The notes below the pieces were generated by a model. The model did not search any database, was not told where the DNA came from, and saw only the letters and a program-made list of their open reading frames with translations. A program made the position numbers and the translations under genes. From positions 1 through 32,457 of the forward strand of contig JANQIV010000052.1 in the NCBI GenBank assembly GCA_028282005.1: DNA of 32,457 bases, given 5' to 3'. Below are positions 8,333 through 17,211 of this stretch, one piece after another. The first letter of the stretch is position 1. Every line of letters begins with the position of its first letter. This DNA is from Melioribacteraceae bacterium. GTDB lineage: Bacteria; Bacteroidota; Ignavibacteria; Ignavibacteriales; Melioribacteraceae.

Positions 8333-10738
8333 CTACTCATATTTAATTGAATTTATTGGATTTGATAAGGCTGATTTAATTGCATGATAAGCAACAGTAC
8401 CTAAAGTAATAATTAATGTTACGCCAAGAGATAAAACAAATGTCGAAATACCTATATCAGTTCTATAAGCAAAATCTTCCAGCCATTTCGTCATCAAGTA
8501 ATAAGCTACAGGCCATGCTATAATATTTGATATCAAAACTAATTTTATAAATTCAGACGAAACTAAGTTTACTAAAGACCCTACGCTCGCTCCTAGAACT
8601 TTTCTTATTCCAATTTCCTTTGTTCTTTGCTCTGAAGAAAAGGAAACTAAACCGAGCAAACCAAGGCAAGCAACAACTATAGCCAATGTAGAGAATATTC
8701 CCACTACATTTCCAAACTGTTCTTCGGATTTATATTGTTTGTTCAACTCTTCATTCATAAAAGAGAATTCAAAAGGTTTACCGTTGATGGTGCTATTCCA
8801 ATTTTCTTCAATAAATGCAAGTGTATTTTGAACATCATTCATATTAATTTTAACTGCTACAAACCGATTAAAGAAATTATTTTCTTTGATAGGCACAATA
8901 AAGAAAGGGCGAACAACTTCATGAAGCGAAGCAAAATTAAAATCTTTCACGACTCCAGTAACTCTTCTTTCATTATTAGCGTTTGTACCATACGTAACCT
9001 TTTTACCTATTGCTTCTTCTGGGCTATCAATGCCCATAAATCTCATCATTGCTTCGTTTATAAGTATAGCCGATTCGCTATCCGATGGGAATTTTTTTGT
9101 ATACGATCTTCCGGTCAAAAGCTCAAGGTCAAATGTTTCAACAAAATCAGTCCTTACAGATATCCGGGAAAATGATTCCGCTTTTGGAAAACCTTCAATC
9201 AGGAAAGTACCTGTGTTCGTTCCAGTACCCATAATGGTTTCAATAACTGTCACGCCTTTAACATTTGCGTTTTGCAGAATGCGGTCTTTAAATCCTTCAT
9301 ACTTCTGCACCATCTCAGTTCTGTAAATAGGAAGCAGCAAAACCTCATCCTGGTTAAACCCTAAATTTCTGTCTCTCATAAACCTTAATTGATCAAAGGC
9401 TATTACAGTGCTTACAATCATAATTGTTGCAACAGTAAATTGCCCAATCACAAGCATTTGTCTTAATCCGAATTTTGCTCTTTTGTTAAAAGTATTTCCT
9501 TTGAGAACTTTGACAGGTTTGAACGAAGAAAGGAAGAATGCCGGATAAATTCCAGCTACAAAACCAACCGAAATAATCAGCAGAGTAATTCCTAAAATCA
9601 GCAAGCTATTATTGAATAAGTCCAAGGTCAGTTTTACACCGGCAAAACTATTGAAATAAGGTATAATAAAATCAACTGCTATAATTGATAAGACAACTGC
9701 CAGAATACTAATTAATACCGATTCACCAATAAATTGATATACTAGCTGATTTTTCACAGCACCCAGTACTTTTCGCATTCCAACTTCTCTAGATCGCTTT
9801 GAGGCTCTTGCGGTTGAGAGGTTTACAAAATTGAATGAAGCGATTAGCAATACTAAAAAAGCAACTAGTGAAAGAATATAAATCAAATTTATATCGCTTG
9901 TAACAAAGGGATCAAAAGTAAAATCAGAATAAAGGTGAACATCAAGCAAAGGTTGGTAGGTTAACTCCACAGTTTCTTTTATCGACTCAGGGAAGTACTT
10001 ATCTACAAAAGCAGGCATTTCAGCTTGAAGCGTATTTACCGATGTATTCTCATCTAGCAATACGTATGTTATACAGGGATTCCAATACCATGTTGCCGGA
10101 ACACCATTTGGATATACTTGTGTCAGGGTATTTAACGAAATTAAACCGTCAAACTTTATATGCGAATTGGACGGCACTTCTTTTACAACACCTGTTACCA
10201 TTAAATCCAACTGACCTTCGTACTGCATTACTTTGCCGATCGGGTCATCATCGCCAAAATATTTTTTTGCCATCGATTCATTAATCACTATCGAATTTGG
10301 ATTACTCAGCACATCATCAGAATTGCCGATTGCCAGGTCAAACGAAAATATCTTAAAGAAAGTAGAATCAGCGAAGAAAAGTTTTTTCTCATTGAAACTG
10401 TTTTCACCATACTTCAAACTCAATGAAGGAGCAAAAAAGTTAAACATTCTTGTTGTTGCCTTTACATACTGGGGGTAATCAACAGGCAAAGTAGTAGCTA
10501 CAGGGAAAGGTGTTATAGGGAGTATCTCAACAGCATCTCCTAATTCATACTTTTCAATTATACGGTAAACATTCTCACTGTTTTCGTGAAATTTATCGTA
10601 ACTTAATTCATGCTGAATATAAAGAAGCATTAATATACAGCAAATCATACCGACAGATAACCCGAAAATATTTATAAAACTGTGAGCCTTATATTTTGAA
10701 AGGTTTCTATAAGCTATTTTCAGATAATTTAAAAACAT
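8333..10738 (-). CDS. FtsX/MacB-family ABC permease (paralogue 2)
   Basis: An 801-residue protein with the same two-repeat architecture as the permeases on either side: TM1 near residues 19-41, a MacB-type periplasmic domain, three membrane segments with SREVGMRKVLGAV between, then a second periplasmic domain and C-terminal helices with TKEIGIRKVLGAS. It shares closely similar N-terminal wording with 5156-7558 (YDKFHENSENVYRI against YDKFHENSDKVFRI), so the two look like tandem duplicates. GCGGGG lies before the ATG. The stop codon touches the start of the DoxX gene. No ATPase partner is in the window. Confidence 0.9.
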   Translation of the reverse strand: MFLNYLKIAYRNLSKYKAHSFINIFGLSVGMICCILMLLYIQHELSYDKFHENSENVYRIIEKYELGDAVEILPITPFPVATTLPVDYPQYVKATTRMFNFFAPSLSLKYGENSFNEKKLFFADSTFFKIFSFDLAIGNSDDVLSNPNSIVINESMAKKYFGDDDPIGKVMQYEGQLDLMVTGVVKEVPSNSHIKFDGLISLNTLTQVYPNGVPATWYWNPCITYVLLDENTSVNTLQAEMPAFVDKYFPESIKETVELTYQPLLDVHLYSDFTFDPFVTSDINLIYILSLVAFLVLLIASFNFVNLSTARASKRSREVGMRKVLGAVKNQLVYQFIGESVLISILAVVLSIIAVDFIIPYFNSFAGVKLTLDLFNNSLLILGITLLIISVGFVAGIYPAFFLSSFKPVKVLKGNTFNKRAKFGLRQMLVIGQFTVATIMIVSTVIAFDQLRFMRDRNLGFNQDEVLLLPIYRTEMVQKYEGFKDRILQNANVKGVTVIETIMGTGTNTGTFLIEGFPKAESFSRISVRTDFVETFDLELLTGRSYTKKFPSDSESAILINEAMMRFMGIDSPEEAIGKKVTYGTNANNERRVTGVVKDFNFASLHEVVRPFFIVPIKENNFFNRFVAVKINMNDVQNTLAFIEENWNSTINGKPFEFSFMNEELNKQYKSEEQFGNVVGIFSTLAIVVACLGLLGLVSFSSEQRTKEIGIRKVLGASVGSLVNLVSSEFIKLVLISNIIAWPVAYYLMTKWLEDFAYRTDIGISTFVLSLGVTLIITLGTVAYHAIKSALSNPINSIKYE

Positions 10739-10770
10739 TTTACCCCGCTTAAAATTTATTATTCCAATTA

Positions 10771-13137
10771 TTACTCATATTTGATTGAGTTAATCGGATT
10801 TTCGTGTGCTGCCTTAAGAGTTTTAAAATAGATCGTCCCGAAAGCAATAACTAACGCAAACAAACTACCGATTACAAAATGCAGAGGATTGATTCCGGCT
10901 TTATAAGCGAACTCTTCCATCCACTTGTTTATTAAATAATATGTAACCGGTATCGATAGAACAACGGACACAATTACGAGTCTTATAAACTCTTTTGATA
11001 CGGCAACAATTATATCGTTTGAACTTGCACCCAATACTCTTCGTACTCCTATTTCCTTTTTTCTTCTGACGATTGTAAATGAAGTAAGTGCGAACAAACC
11101 TAAGCATGCAATTATAATTCCCACAAATGCAAAATACGCTACAACATTTGCAACTCTGTCTTGATTAGCATAAAGCCTTTGGTAATTCTCGTCAACAAAA
11201 TTAAAGTTAAACTCTCTGTTGGGATCTAATTCATACAGCTTACTTCTTATAAAATCTATTGAAGAACTTATGTCTGCCGTGTTCAGCTTTATTGTCAAAT
11301 AGTTGTGGCTTCTATTATCCGGAGGACGGTAAACATGAAATATCGGTTCAACCTTGTTTACCAGTGATTCGAAATGGTAATCTTTAACAACACCGACAAG
11401 ATGCAGTTTATTTTCTCCTCTTCTGAAAAACTTGTTTTCTATATCAGTCCAGCCGATTGCCTTTAAAGCCGCTTCATTAAGAATTACACCTTCTTTGTCT
11501 GTTTCAAATTCTTTTGAGAATGTTCTTCCCATTTGAGTATTAATTCCGTAAGTGGAAAAATATTCATTATCAACTATGGCGTATCTCATTCTCAATCTTT
11601 CAGTGTCTTCCCTATCATCGGGGTAAACAAAAGTGAACCAATCATTCCAGGCACCGGGAACGTGTGAAGAGCTGGTTACAGAGTAAATATTTGAATTTGA
11701 TAAAAGACTGTTTTTGAAAGTTTCTATTTTTGAATAAGCAGTTTCACGGTTTTCAAAGTCGGACTGCTCAACAGGCACAACTAGCAACTGGTCTTTATCC
11801 AATTTTAAGTCGGCGTTTTTCATAAAATCAATTTGCTTCAGCATAATCATCGTTCCGACAATCAGCACAATAGAAATTGTGAACTGAGCAACTATAAGCC
11901 CGTGGCTTAATTTGAATTTACGTGTCTGAGTTTTATTCTCCCCTTTTAAGGATTCAGCAGGTTTTAGTTTCGACAAATAAAGTGCAGGATACAAACCGGA
12001 AACAACGCCGATGCCGATGCCGAATAATGCAAGCAATACAACCGTGTTTATATTCTCTAAATAATCAAGATGTAAACTCACATCAAACATAGTGTTAAAT
12101 TTCGGCAGAAGCAGTTCTGCAATTACAACTCCGGTGACAAGAGCTATCATACTCATAATTACTGCTTCGCTTAAAAACTGTTTTATCAACTGAACTTTCA
12201 CAGCGCCGAGAACTTTTCTCAAACCGATCTCTTTTGCGCGTTCAATTGAGCGGGCAGTTGCAAGATTCATAAAGTTAATCGATGCTATTAAAATAATACT
12301 TGCTGCTATGACCAATAAAATATATGCTGTTTGGTTTGCGTTGGTTTCTTCATCATATAAAGCAAGCAGCGGAGTGAGTTTCAATTTCATGCTTTCGCGG
12401 ATTTCGGAATCCCATGTTTTTTCAACAAAATCCGGGAAAAGGTTTTCCAGTTCATATTCGGAAGCGTTTTGATTAAGCACAATAAAAGTATTAAGCCATG
12501 AACTCCCCCAAAAGGTTCTCAGCCTTTCAACATTTTGAATACTTTCGGACGAGATCAAAATATTCAATTGAAAAGTTGAGTTTTGCTGTATGTCTTTAAC
12601 TATGGCTTTTACTGTGTAGCTTTCCAGGTAATCAATTCTAAATGTTTTTCCGACAGCGTTTTCAGTGCCGAATAATTTTAACGCCGCACTTTTTGATAAC
12701 ACTGCAGAATTCACATCATCAAAAACAGTATTCGGATTTCCGTGTAAAAACTCAGCCGAGAAAACTTCAAAAATTTCATTGCTGGCAACTGTAATTTCTT
12801 CGTCAAATTTTTTCTCGTCAACTTCCACCCAGCCTTCGTCAATCCAGAAATGGGCGGATTTATTGATTTGCGGATACTCATTTTTTAAGGCGTTAGCCAT
12901 CGGGAACCACGTATCGCGGGTTATTTGGGTTCCCGTCGGCGTTATCCTTTCTTTGTAAACTTGGAATGTGCTCTCTGCATTTTCATTATTTTTATTGTAG
13001 TTAAGTTCATTTTGTGCGTAAAGAAAAATAATAATGCTTGATGCGATTCCTACTGCGAGTCCGAATATATTTATTATTGAAGTGGATTTATATTTAATTA
13101 TGTTTCTGAAAGCAATTTTGATAAAATTCTTCAGCAT
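10771..13137 (-). CDS. FtsX/MacB-family ABC permease (paralogue 3), first gene of the operon
   Basis: A 788-residue two-repeat permease. TM1 is at about residues 20-41; the first FtsX motif reads AKEIGLRKVLGAV and the second KKEIGVRRVLGAS. The periplasmic domains are more diverged than those of the other two paralogues (YNKNNENAESTFQVY in place of YDKFHEN). A strong GGGGGAG Shine-Dalgarno lies 4 bases before the ATG. It is the first gene of the run 13137 to 5156, whose gaps are 32, 8, 1 and 3 bases. A perfect 11-bp palindrome lies 31-63 bases upstream of the start and may act in the leader. The substrate is unknown. Confidence 0.9.
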   Translation of the reverse strand: MLKNFIKIAFRNIIKYKSTSIINIFGLAVGIASSIIIFLYAQNELNYNKNNENAESTFQVYKERITPTGTQITRDTWFPMANALKNEYPQINKSAHFWIDEGWVEVDEKKFDEEITVASNEIFEVFSAEFLHGNPNTVFDDVNSAVLSKSAALKLFGTENAVGKTFRIDYLESYTVKAIVKDIQQNSTFQLNILISSESIQNVERLRTFWGSSWLNTFIVLNQNASEYELENLFPDFVEKTWDSEIRESMKLKLTPLLALYDEETNANQTAYILLVIAASIILIASINFMNLATARSIERAKEIGLRKVLGAVKVQLIKQFLSEAVIMSMIALVTGVVIAELLLPKFNTMFDVSLHLDYLENINTVVLLALFGIGIGVVSGLYPALYLSKLKPAESLKGENKTQTRKFKLSHGLIVAQFTISIVLIVGTMIMLKQIDFMKNADLKLDKDQLLVVPVEQSDFENRETAYSKIETFKNSLLSNSNIYSVTSSSHVPGAWNDWFTFVYPDDREDTERLRMRYAIVDNEYFSTYGINTQMGRTFSKEFETDKEGVILNEAALKAIGWTDIENKFFRRGENKLHLVGVVKDYHFESLVNKVEPIFHVYRPPDNRSHNYLTIKLNTADISSSIDFIRSKLYELDPNREFNFNFVDENYQRLYANQDRVANVVAYFAFVGIIIACLGLFALTSFTIVRRKKEIGVRRVLGASSNDIIVAVSKEFIRLVIVSVVLSIPVTYYLINKWMEEFAYKAGINPLHFVIGSLFALVIAFGTIYFKTLKAAHENPINSIKYE

Positions 13138-13168
13138 TAGCTCCCCCTAACTTTTACAGCAAATTGAT

Positions 13169-13200
13169 AATTCTTAATTTTTAGTTCTCAATTAAGAATT
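13169..13200 (-). promoter_or_regulatory. Palindrome upstream of the FtsX operon
   Basis: AATTCTTAATT (13169-13179) and AATTAAGAATT (13190-13200) form a perfect 11-bp inverted repeat with a 10-base loop, just upstream of the start of paralogue 3. It could be an operator or a leader hairpin. It is very AT-rich, so a chance or repeat-derived origin is also possible. Confidence 0.3.
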
Positions 13201-13359
13201 CATAATTCATCATTCAAAATTTTATTACGACAACGAGTCAATTTCTGTGCCTCAAAAAAATGCTAAAAGTGTTCTGTTTTGAATTAAAAACGGACAGATC
13301 AAATGAAATGATGTTCGAATTTATTACAATAACGTGCGGATACGGACGGTGTGGAGAAT

Positions 13360-13483
13360 TTTGGAAAGAAATTTTTAAGTTAACGGCCTTGCCGCTAAGC
13401 TGCCGCCCAGATTTACCCGCCATCTTTGTGGCGGGGCGACAATGCTTAACTTCCTACTATCATTATTAGCCGGACTTTCCAAA
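13360..13483. repeat. Nested inverted-repeat module between the FtsX operon and the HupE gene
   Basis: Three inverted repeats are nested on one centre region: an outer 9-bp pair TTTGGAAAG / CTTTCCAAA (13360-13368, 13475-13483), a middle pair AAGTTAA / TTAACTT (13377-13383, 13446-13452) and an inner hairpin CCCGCCA / TGGCGGG with a 6-base loop (13416-13435). The segment is more GC-rich than the flanking intergenic DNA and lies 8 bases past the HupE stop. It could be a terminator complex, a miniature element or a recombination site. The short frames crossing it on both strands have no coding support. The remaining intergenic DNA back to 13138 holds only the palindrome at 13169-13200. Confidence 0.45.
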
Positions 13484-13491
13484 TTTCTCTA

Positions 13492-14238
13492 TTAAAGTAC
13501 CCTTTCAAAAAACCAAAATAAACCAACCAGGGCAATCATCAGCGACGCCGGAATCTGTACTCGCTGGCGATACCAGCTTTTGTTTCGAATAAGCCACACT
13601 AATAAAGCCGCAGTCAATAACACCATCAACTGGCCAAGTTCTACACCGATATTAAACGCCAATAATGAAGGCACTAAGTTGCCTTTTGGTAATCCATACT
13701 CAGTTAACACAGCTGCAAAACCTAAGCCGTGTAGTAAACCGAATCCAAATACGATGAATGGTCGCCATTTGTTCGTTTGTTTGAATACACAATTCTCAAC
13801 TGCTATCCAGACGATAGAAAGAGCAATTAGGGGTTCAACTATTGCTCCCGGTACCTTTGCGATTCCTAATGCAGCAATTGCTAGTGTAATTGTGTGAGCA
13901 AATGTAAAAGCAGTAACCTGCCAAAGTAACGATCCTAAAATTAAACTCGAGAAAAATAGCCCTAATACAAAGAGAATATGATCTAAGCCTTTGGGCACAA
14001 TATGCTCAATACCTGCTCTTATGAATAAAAGAAATTTTTCTTGCCAAGGCATGGCCGCCAGTAGGCGCATCCGCAGTCGTTTTAAGGCTGCTTCATATTC
14101 GGCTCTCATTTGCTGATCTTGTATGTTAATTTCCCCCTGTTCAATATCCAAAATCACAAGTTCGTCTTCAGGGTGAGCGAGAACTACAAAACTTGGACAT
14201 AAGAAAATGCAGAAAGTAAAAACTTTAAGAAGTCTCAT
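13492..14238 (-). CDS. HupE/UreJ-like membrane protein
   Basis: A 248-residue protein. The signal peptide (about residues 1-21, ending VVLAHPEDE) is followed by a charged stretch of about 50 residues and then six or so membrane helices. Family motifs are GIEHIVPKGLDHILF (H79, D86, H87), FTFAHTITLA (H115), VENC (E148) and GLLHGLGFA (H170). HupE/UreJ_2 proteins are thought to be metal (Ni/Co) permeases or membrane chaperones, with the His residues as likely ligands; the role here is inferred. The longest frame starts at 14295, but that extension overlaps the perfect terminator of the upstream gene (14263-14292). I therefore start at the ATG at 14238, where the signal peptide begins. No hydrogenase or urease genes are nearby. 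Confidence 0.8.
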   Translation of the reverse strand: MRLLKVFTFCIFLCPSFVVLAHPEDELVILDIEQGEINIQDQQMRAEYEAALKRLRMRLLAAMPWQEKFLLFIRAGIEHIVPKGLDHILFVLGLFFSSLILGSLLWQVTAFTFAHTITLAIAALGIAKVPGAIVEPLIALSIVWIAVENCVFKQTNKWRPFIVFGFGLLHGLGFAAVLTEYGLPKGNLVPSLLAFNIGVELGQLMVLLTAALLVWLIRNKSWYRQRVQIPASLMIALVGLFWFFERVL

Positions 14239-14262
14239 AAGCGTAACAGATATATTATAAAA

Positions 14263-14292
14263 AAAAGCGGCTCGGATTTCCTTGCCGCTTTT
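14263..14292 (-). terminator. Intrinsic terminator of the M3 peptidase gene
   Basis: AAAAGCGGC (14263-14271) pairs perfectly with GCCGCTTTT (14284-14292) around a 12-base loop. On the minus strand the stem is followed by a T-run, about 20 bases past the peptidase stop. It implies that the HupE gene is transcribed mainly from its own promoter; AT-rich TATAAT-like sequence lies at about 14249-14260. Confidence 0.75.
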
Positions 14293-14309
14293 CAATAGCT
14301 TTAGCCGAG

Positions 14310-16457
14310 TTAGTCAGTTGAACCGTCTAACCCTCTTACTTTAAGCAGGGCTTCTATTTTAGGCTGACGTCCGCGGAAATTTTTATAAAGTTCCATTGCT
14401 TCTTCAGTTGAGCCTTTTTCGTAAACATGCGTTCTCAACTTTGCAGCAAGTTCTGAATCAAATACATCTCCAGCTTCCTTAAAGGCTTCAAAACCGTCTG
14501 AGTCAAGTACAGCTGAGTAAATATAACTATAATATCCGGCAGCGTAACCGCCCGCAAAGATATGTGCAAAGTAGGTGCTACGATAGCGAGGTGCTATTTC
14601 GTTAATTAATCCAATTTTTGCTAGTGAGGCTTCTTCAAAAGCATCTGTATCTTTAACACCTTCTTCAGCCTTGATAGTGTGCCAATCCATATCCAACAAA
14701 GATGCCGCCAGATATTCTGTGTTCGCAAAACCTTGATTGAACTTAGAGGCCTTCAATAATTTGTTGATTAATTCGTCAGGGATAACTTCACCGGTTTGAT
14801 AGTGAGTTGCGAACGACTTCAGGATTTCAGGTTCGCTTGCCCAGTGTTCCAGAATTTGTGCCGGGAACTCGGTAAAATCACGTGGGCCGGATGTACCCGC
14901 CATGCTAGGGTAGGTAACATCGGTTAAAATACCGTGCATGGCGTGACCAAATTCATGAAATAAGGTAATAACGTTTTCAAAACTGAGTAGTGACGGAGCA
15001 TCACCGACCGGGGCCGGGAAATTACACACGTTCACAACAACGGGGCGTTCTCTGCCATCAAGATTTGATTGCCCCTTAAAACTACTCATCCACGCACCAC
15101 CTCGTTTGTTTGAACGGGTGAAGTAATCGCCGATGAAAATTCCCAGGTGACTGCCGTCTTTGTCTTTTACTTCCCAAACACGCGCATCCGGATGATAAAC
15201 ATTAATATCGAATAGCTCGGTAAAGCTTAAGCCCCATAATTTGGTCGTAGTTTCAAATACGCCGTTAAGTACGTTATCAAGTGATAAGTACGGCTTAAGC
15301 GCAGCTTCATCTAAATCATATTTAGCCTTACGAACTTTCTCTGAATACTGCCACCAGTCCCAAGCTGCTATTTTGAAATCATGACCTTCTTTATCAACAA
15401 CTGCCTGCATATCGGCAACTTCTACTTTGGCTCTTTCCAGTGCTGGTTTCCATAACTGATTTAATAAATCATAAACTTCTGCAGGGGTTTTTAACATGCG
15501 CTCTTCCAGCATGAAGTGTGCATGAGTTTCGTAACCCATTAACTGTGCACGCTCCGCACGCAGTTTTGCTATTTTCGCAGCGATCTCTTTATTATCTGTT
15601 TCGTTATCGTTATCACCACGTTGTACGTACGATTTATACAGCTGCTCGCGTAAGTCACGGCGGTTAGATTGAGTTAAGAATGGGTACATGCTGGTACGAT
15701 GTGGTGTAAATACATATTTATCTTTATACTTTGCTTTTTCTTCGTCAGTTTCAGCATTCTCCATTTTTTGGGCCGCTGTTTCAGCTGCAGCAGCGATAAT
15801 ACCTTCGGATAGACCGTCTAAGTCATCTTCATCTAAAATAAGTTCAAAGCCATTGGTTTCGGCTAATAGATTCTGACCGAATTCGGTTGTTAGCCCGGAA
15901 ATCTTAGAATTGATTTCTGTAATTTGAGCTTTTTGTTCTTTATTCAGCAGTGCGCCGCTACGAACAAAAAACTTACGTGTATCTTCTAAAAGTTTGCGTT
16001 GTTCGTTGCTAAGGTCAAGGTTTTCACGTGCTTGCCAAATTGTTTCCACACGATTAAATAGCCCTTCATTCAGACTTATTTTATCATTGTGAGCAGATAC
16101 CATCGGACTTAATTCACGTTGTAGTTCTTGTAATTTAGGGTTGGTATTTGAGCTTGCTAAGTTATAAAAAACGAGCTGCACCTTGGTAAGTAACTTTCCA
16201 GCTCTTTCCAATTCTTCGAGAGTGTTTGCAAACGTAGGCGCTTCAGGGTTATTCACGATTGCATCAATTTCAACAAGGTTTTCTTCCATGCCTTTTTTAA
16301 ACGCAGGCATGTAATGCTCATCCTTAATTTCATTAAAAGGCGGCACTCCAAAAGGTGTATCCCATTCTTGATCAAATGGGTTGCCTGATGTTTGATCTGT
16401 TGAAGTTTGACAAGCGCTAAAAAGCATTATTACAACAATTAAAAGGAGTATTTTCAT
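14310..16457 (-). CDS. dcp: M3-family metallopeptidase, Dcp-like, lipoprotein
   Basis: A 715-residue zinc peptidase. A lipoprotein signal with lipobox FSAC (C16) is followed by NPFDQEWDTPFGVPPF, typical of peptidyl-dipeptidase Dcp/M3 proteins. The catalytic site is HEFGH at residues 501-505 (zinc ligands H501 and H505, catalytic E502), and the third zinc ligand is probably E530 in DFTEFPAQ. Dcp removes C-terminal dipeptides from oligopeptides. The lipid anchor predicts a periplasm-facing position. Length and motifs are complete. The codon and base composition is richer in GC than the flanking genes, which fits transfer from another lineage. The gene name is by family resemblance only. Confidence 0.9.
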   Translation of the reverse strand: MKILLLIVVIMLFSACQTSTDQTSGNPFDQEWDTPFGVPPFNEIKDEHYMPAFKKGMEENLVEIDAIVNNPEAPTFANTLEELERAGKLLTKVQLVFYNLASSNTNPKLQELQRELSPMVSAHNDKISLNEGLFNRVETIWQARENLDLSNEQRKLLEDTRKFFVRSGALLNKEQKAQITEINSKISGLTTEFGQNLLAETNGFELILDEDDLDGLSEGIIAAAAETAAQKMENAETDEEKAKYKDKYVFTPHRTSMYPFLTQSNRRDLREQLYKSYVQRGDNDNETDNKEIAAKIAKLRAERAQLMGYETHAHFMLEERMLKTPAEVYDLLNQLWKPALERAKVEVADMQAVVDKEGHDFKIAAWDWWQYSEKVRKAKYDLDEAALKPYLSLDNVLNGVFETTTKLWGLSFTELFDINVYHPDARVWEVKDKDGSHLGIFIGDYFTRSNKRGGAWMSSFKGQSNLDGRERPVVVNVCNFPAPVGDAPSLLSFENVITLFHEFGHAMHGILTDVTYPSMAGTSGPRDFTEFPAQILEHWASEPEILKSFATHYQTGEVIPDELINKLLKASKFNQGFANTEYLAASLLDMDWHTIKAEEGVKDTDAFEEASLAKIGLINEIAPRYRSTYFAHIFAGGYAAGYYSYIYSAVLDSDGFEAFKEAGDVFDSELAAKLRTHVYEKGSTEEAMELYKNFRGRQPKIEALLKVRGLDGSTD

Positions 16458-16608
16458 TTTATTGAACCTTATTCTTAGTTAAATAATTGTTTTTATAGGT
16501 AAAGGAAGATTACGATCATTTTTTTAAAAATTCTACGCTAATTTTTTTACTTTTTTCGATTTTACATGTATTTTGAGTGAATAGCACCAATCAGCAAATA
16601 TTTACCCA

Positions 16609-16879
16609 TTACATAGATCAGTTGTGTAAAATGGCTCTGACAAAAAACATGAAAAGGTAAAGAATTTGTATCGTATTGCCATATCGACGAATCGTTTTTG
16701 ATGAGGAGATATCTTTTTTATCGCGTGAGTTCAAATCCACTTCTAAGACTTAGCTTCGCTGAGCTCACAAGCTCGGTTCTCACTCCCCAAAAAAACGTTG
16801 TGAGTTCGAAATGACAGTCCAGAATTTCACAAAATATTAAGTATTTACAAAATCTCTATTTCACACAACTGGTTACATA
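16609..16879. mobile_element. MITE-like non-coding element with inverted ends and a possible target duplication
   Basis: A 14-bp inverted repeat with one mismatch (CAGTTGTGTAAAAT at 16619-16632; ATTTCACACAACTG at 16858-16871) bounds 253 bases with no credible gene. A direct repeat TTACATA lies just outside each end (16609-16615 and 16873-16879), as a target-site duplication would. Inside are a GAGCT/AGCTC hairpin (16761-16774) and two copies of GTGAGTTC. No transposase is in the window. The rest of the intergenic interval 16458-16983 is AT-rich, with T-runs and TTATAAC at 16887 and 16925, and nothing else that I can support. Confidence 0.4.
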
Positions 16880-16983
16880 ATTTTTTTTATAACCACATAA
16901 AACTGACATATCGTCTAGTTTTATTTATAACATTATGAAGATAGTTGTTTTAGGTATTCGAAACAAAGAAATTTTAAAAGTTG

Positions 16984-17211
16984 GCTTTAAAACTTTCTTA
17001 TTTAGCAGTTTTTATTTTTCTTATACCCCAAATTGGAGGGCTAATTTTTATTTGCAACAACAATTTGCTGGTCACTTTGGTACGTCCGATAATTCGAGAA
17101 CGTTTTACTTATTACTTAAACACAATTTATATTAAAATCTTCTTCCTTACTTTTTACAAACTTCTGACCATGAACAACGACGTTCGGGTTGAGTAGCTGG
17201 TTATAAAGCTT
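16984..17211 (-). repeat. attC-like site A, decayed at its distal end
   Basis: On the minus strand this follows the stop of 17212-18507 and starts AAGCTTTATAAC (complement of 17200-17211), then CAGCTACTCAACCCGAACG. The segment 17044-17209 is a long, clearly homologous direct repeat of 18606-18764 in site B, with the same order of blocks. The expected opposite arm (AACCCG-ACGTC) is missing. The best match to the distal core is GCTTTAAAAC at 16984-16993, one base off GCTTTATAAC. Short plus-strand frames through here (from 16935 and 16981) look spurious. Confidence 0.5.

Noticed and set aside
13377-13452. Possible canonical attC site after HupE (GCTTAAC present)
   Set aside because: The core-like motifs are in the wrong relative orientation for one attC, and the opposite core reads GTTAACG, so only a palindromic module was reported.
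13238-13469. Overlapping open frames on both strands (61-69 codons) past the HupE gene
   Set aside because: They cross the nested palindromes, lack ribosome sites and family resemblance, and are best explained by the structured non-coding DNA.
16700-16760. tRNA-like GAGTTCAAATCCAC (T-arm look-alike)
   Set aside because: The stem around the loop does not pair properly and no acceptor, D or anticodon arm can be built on either strand.
16935-17196. Plus-strand frames of 66 and 71 codons
   Set aside because: They lie within the repeat that recurs at 18606-18764, where the frame is not preserved, and have no ribosome site.
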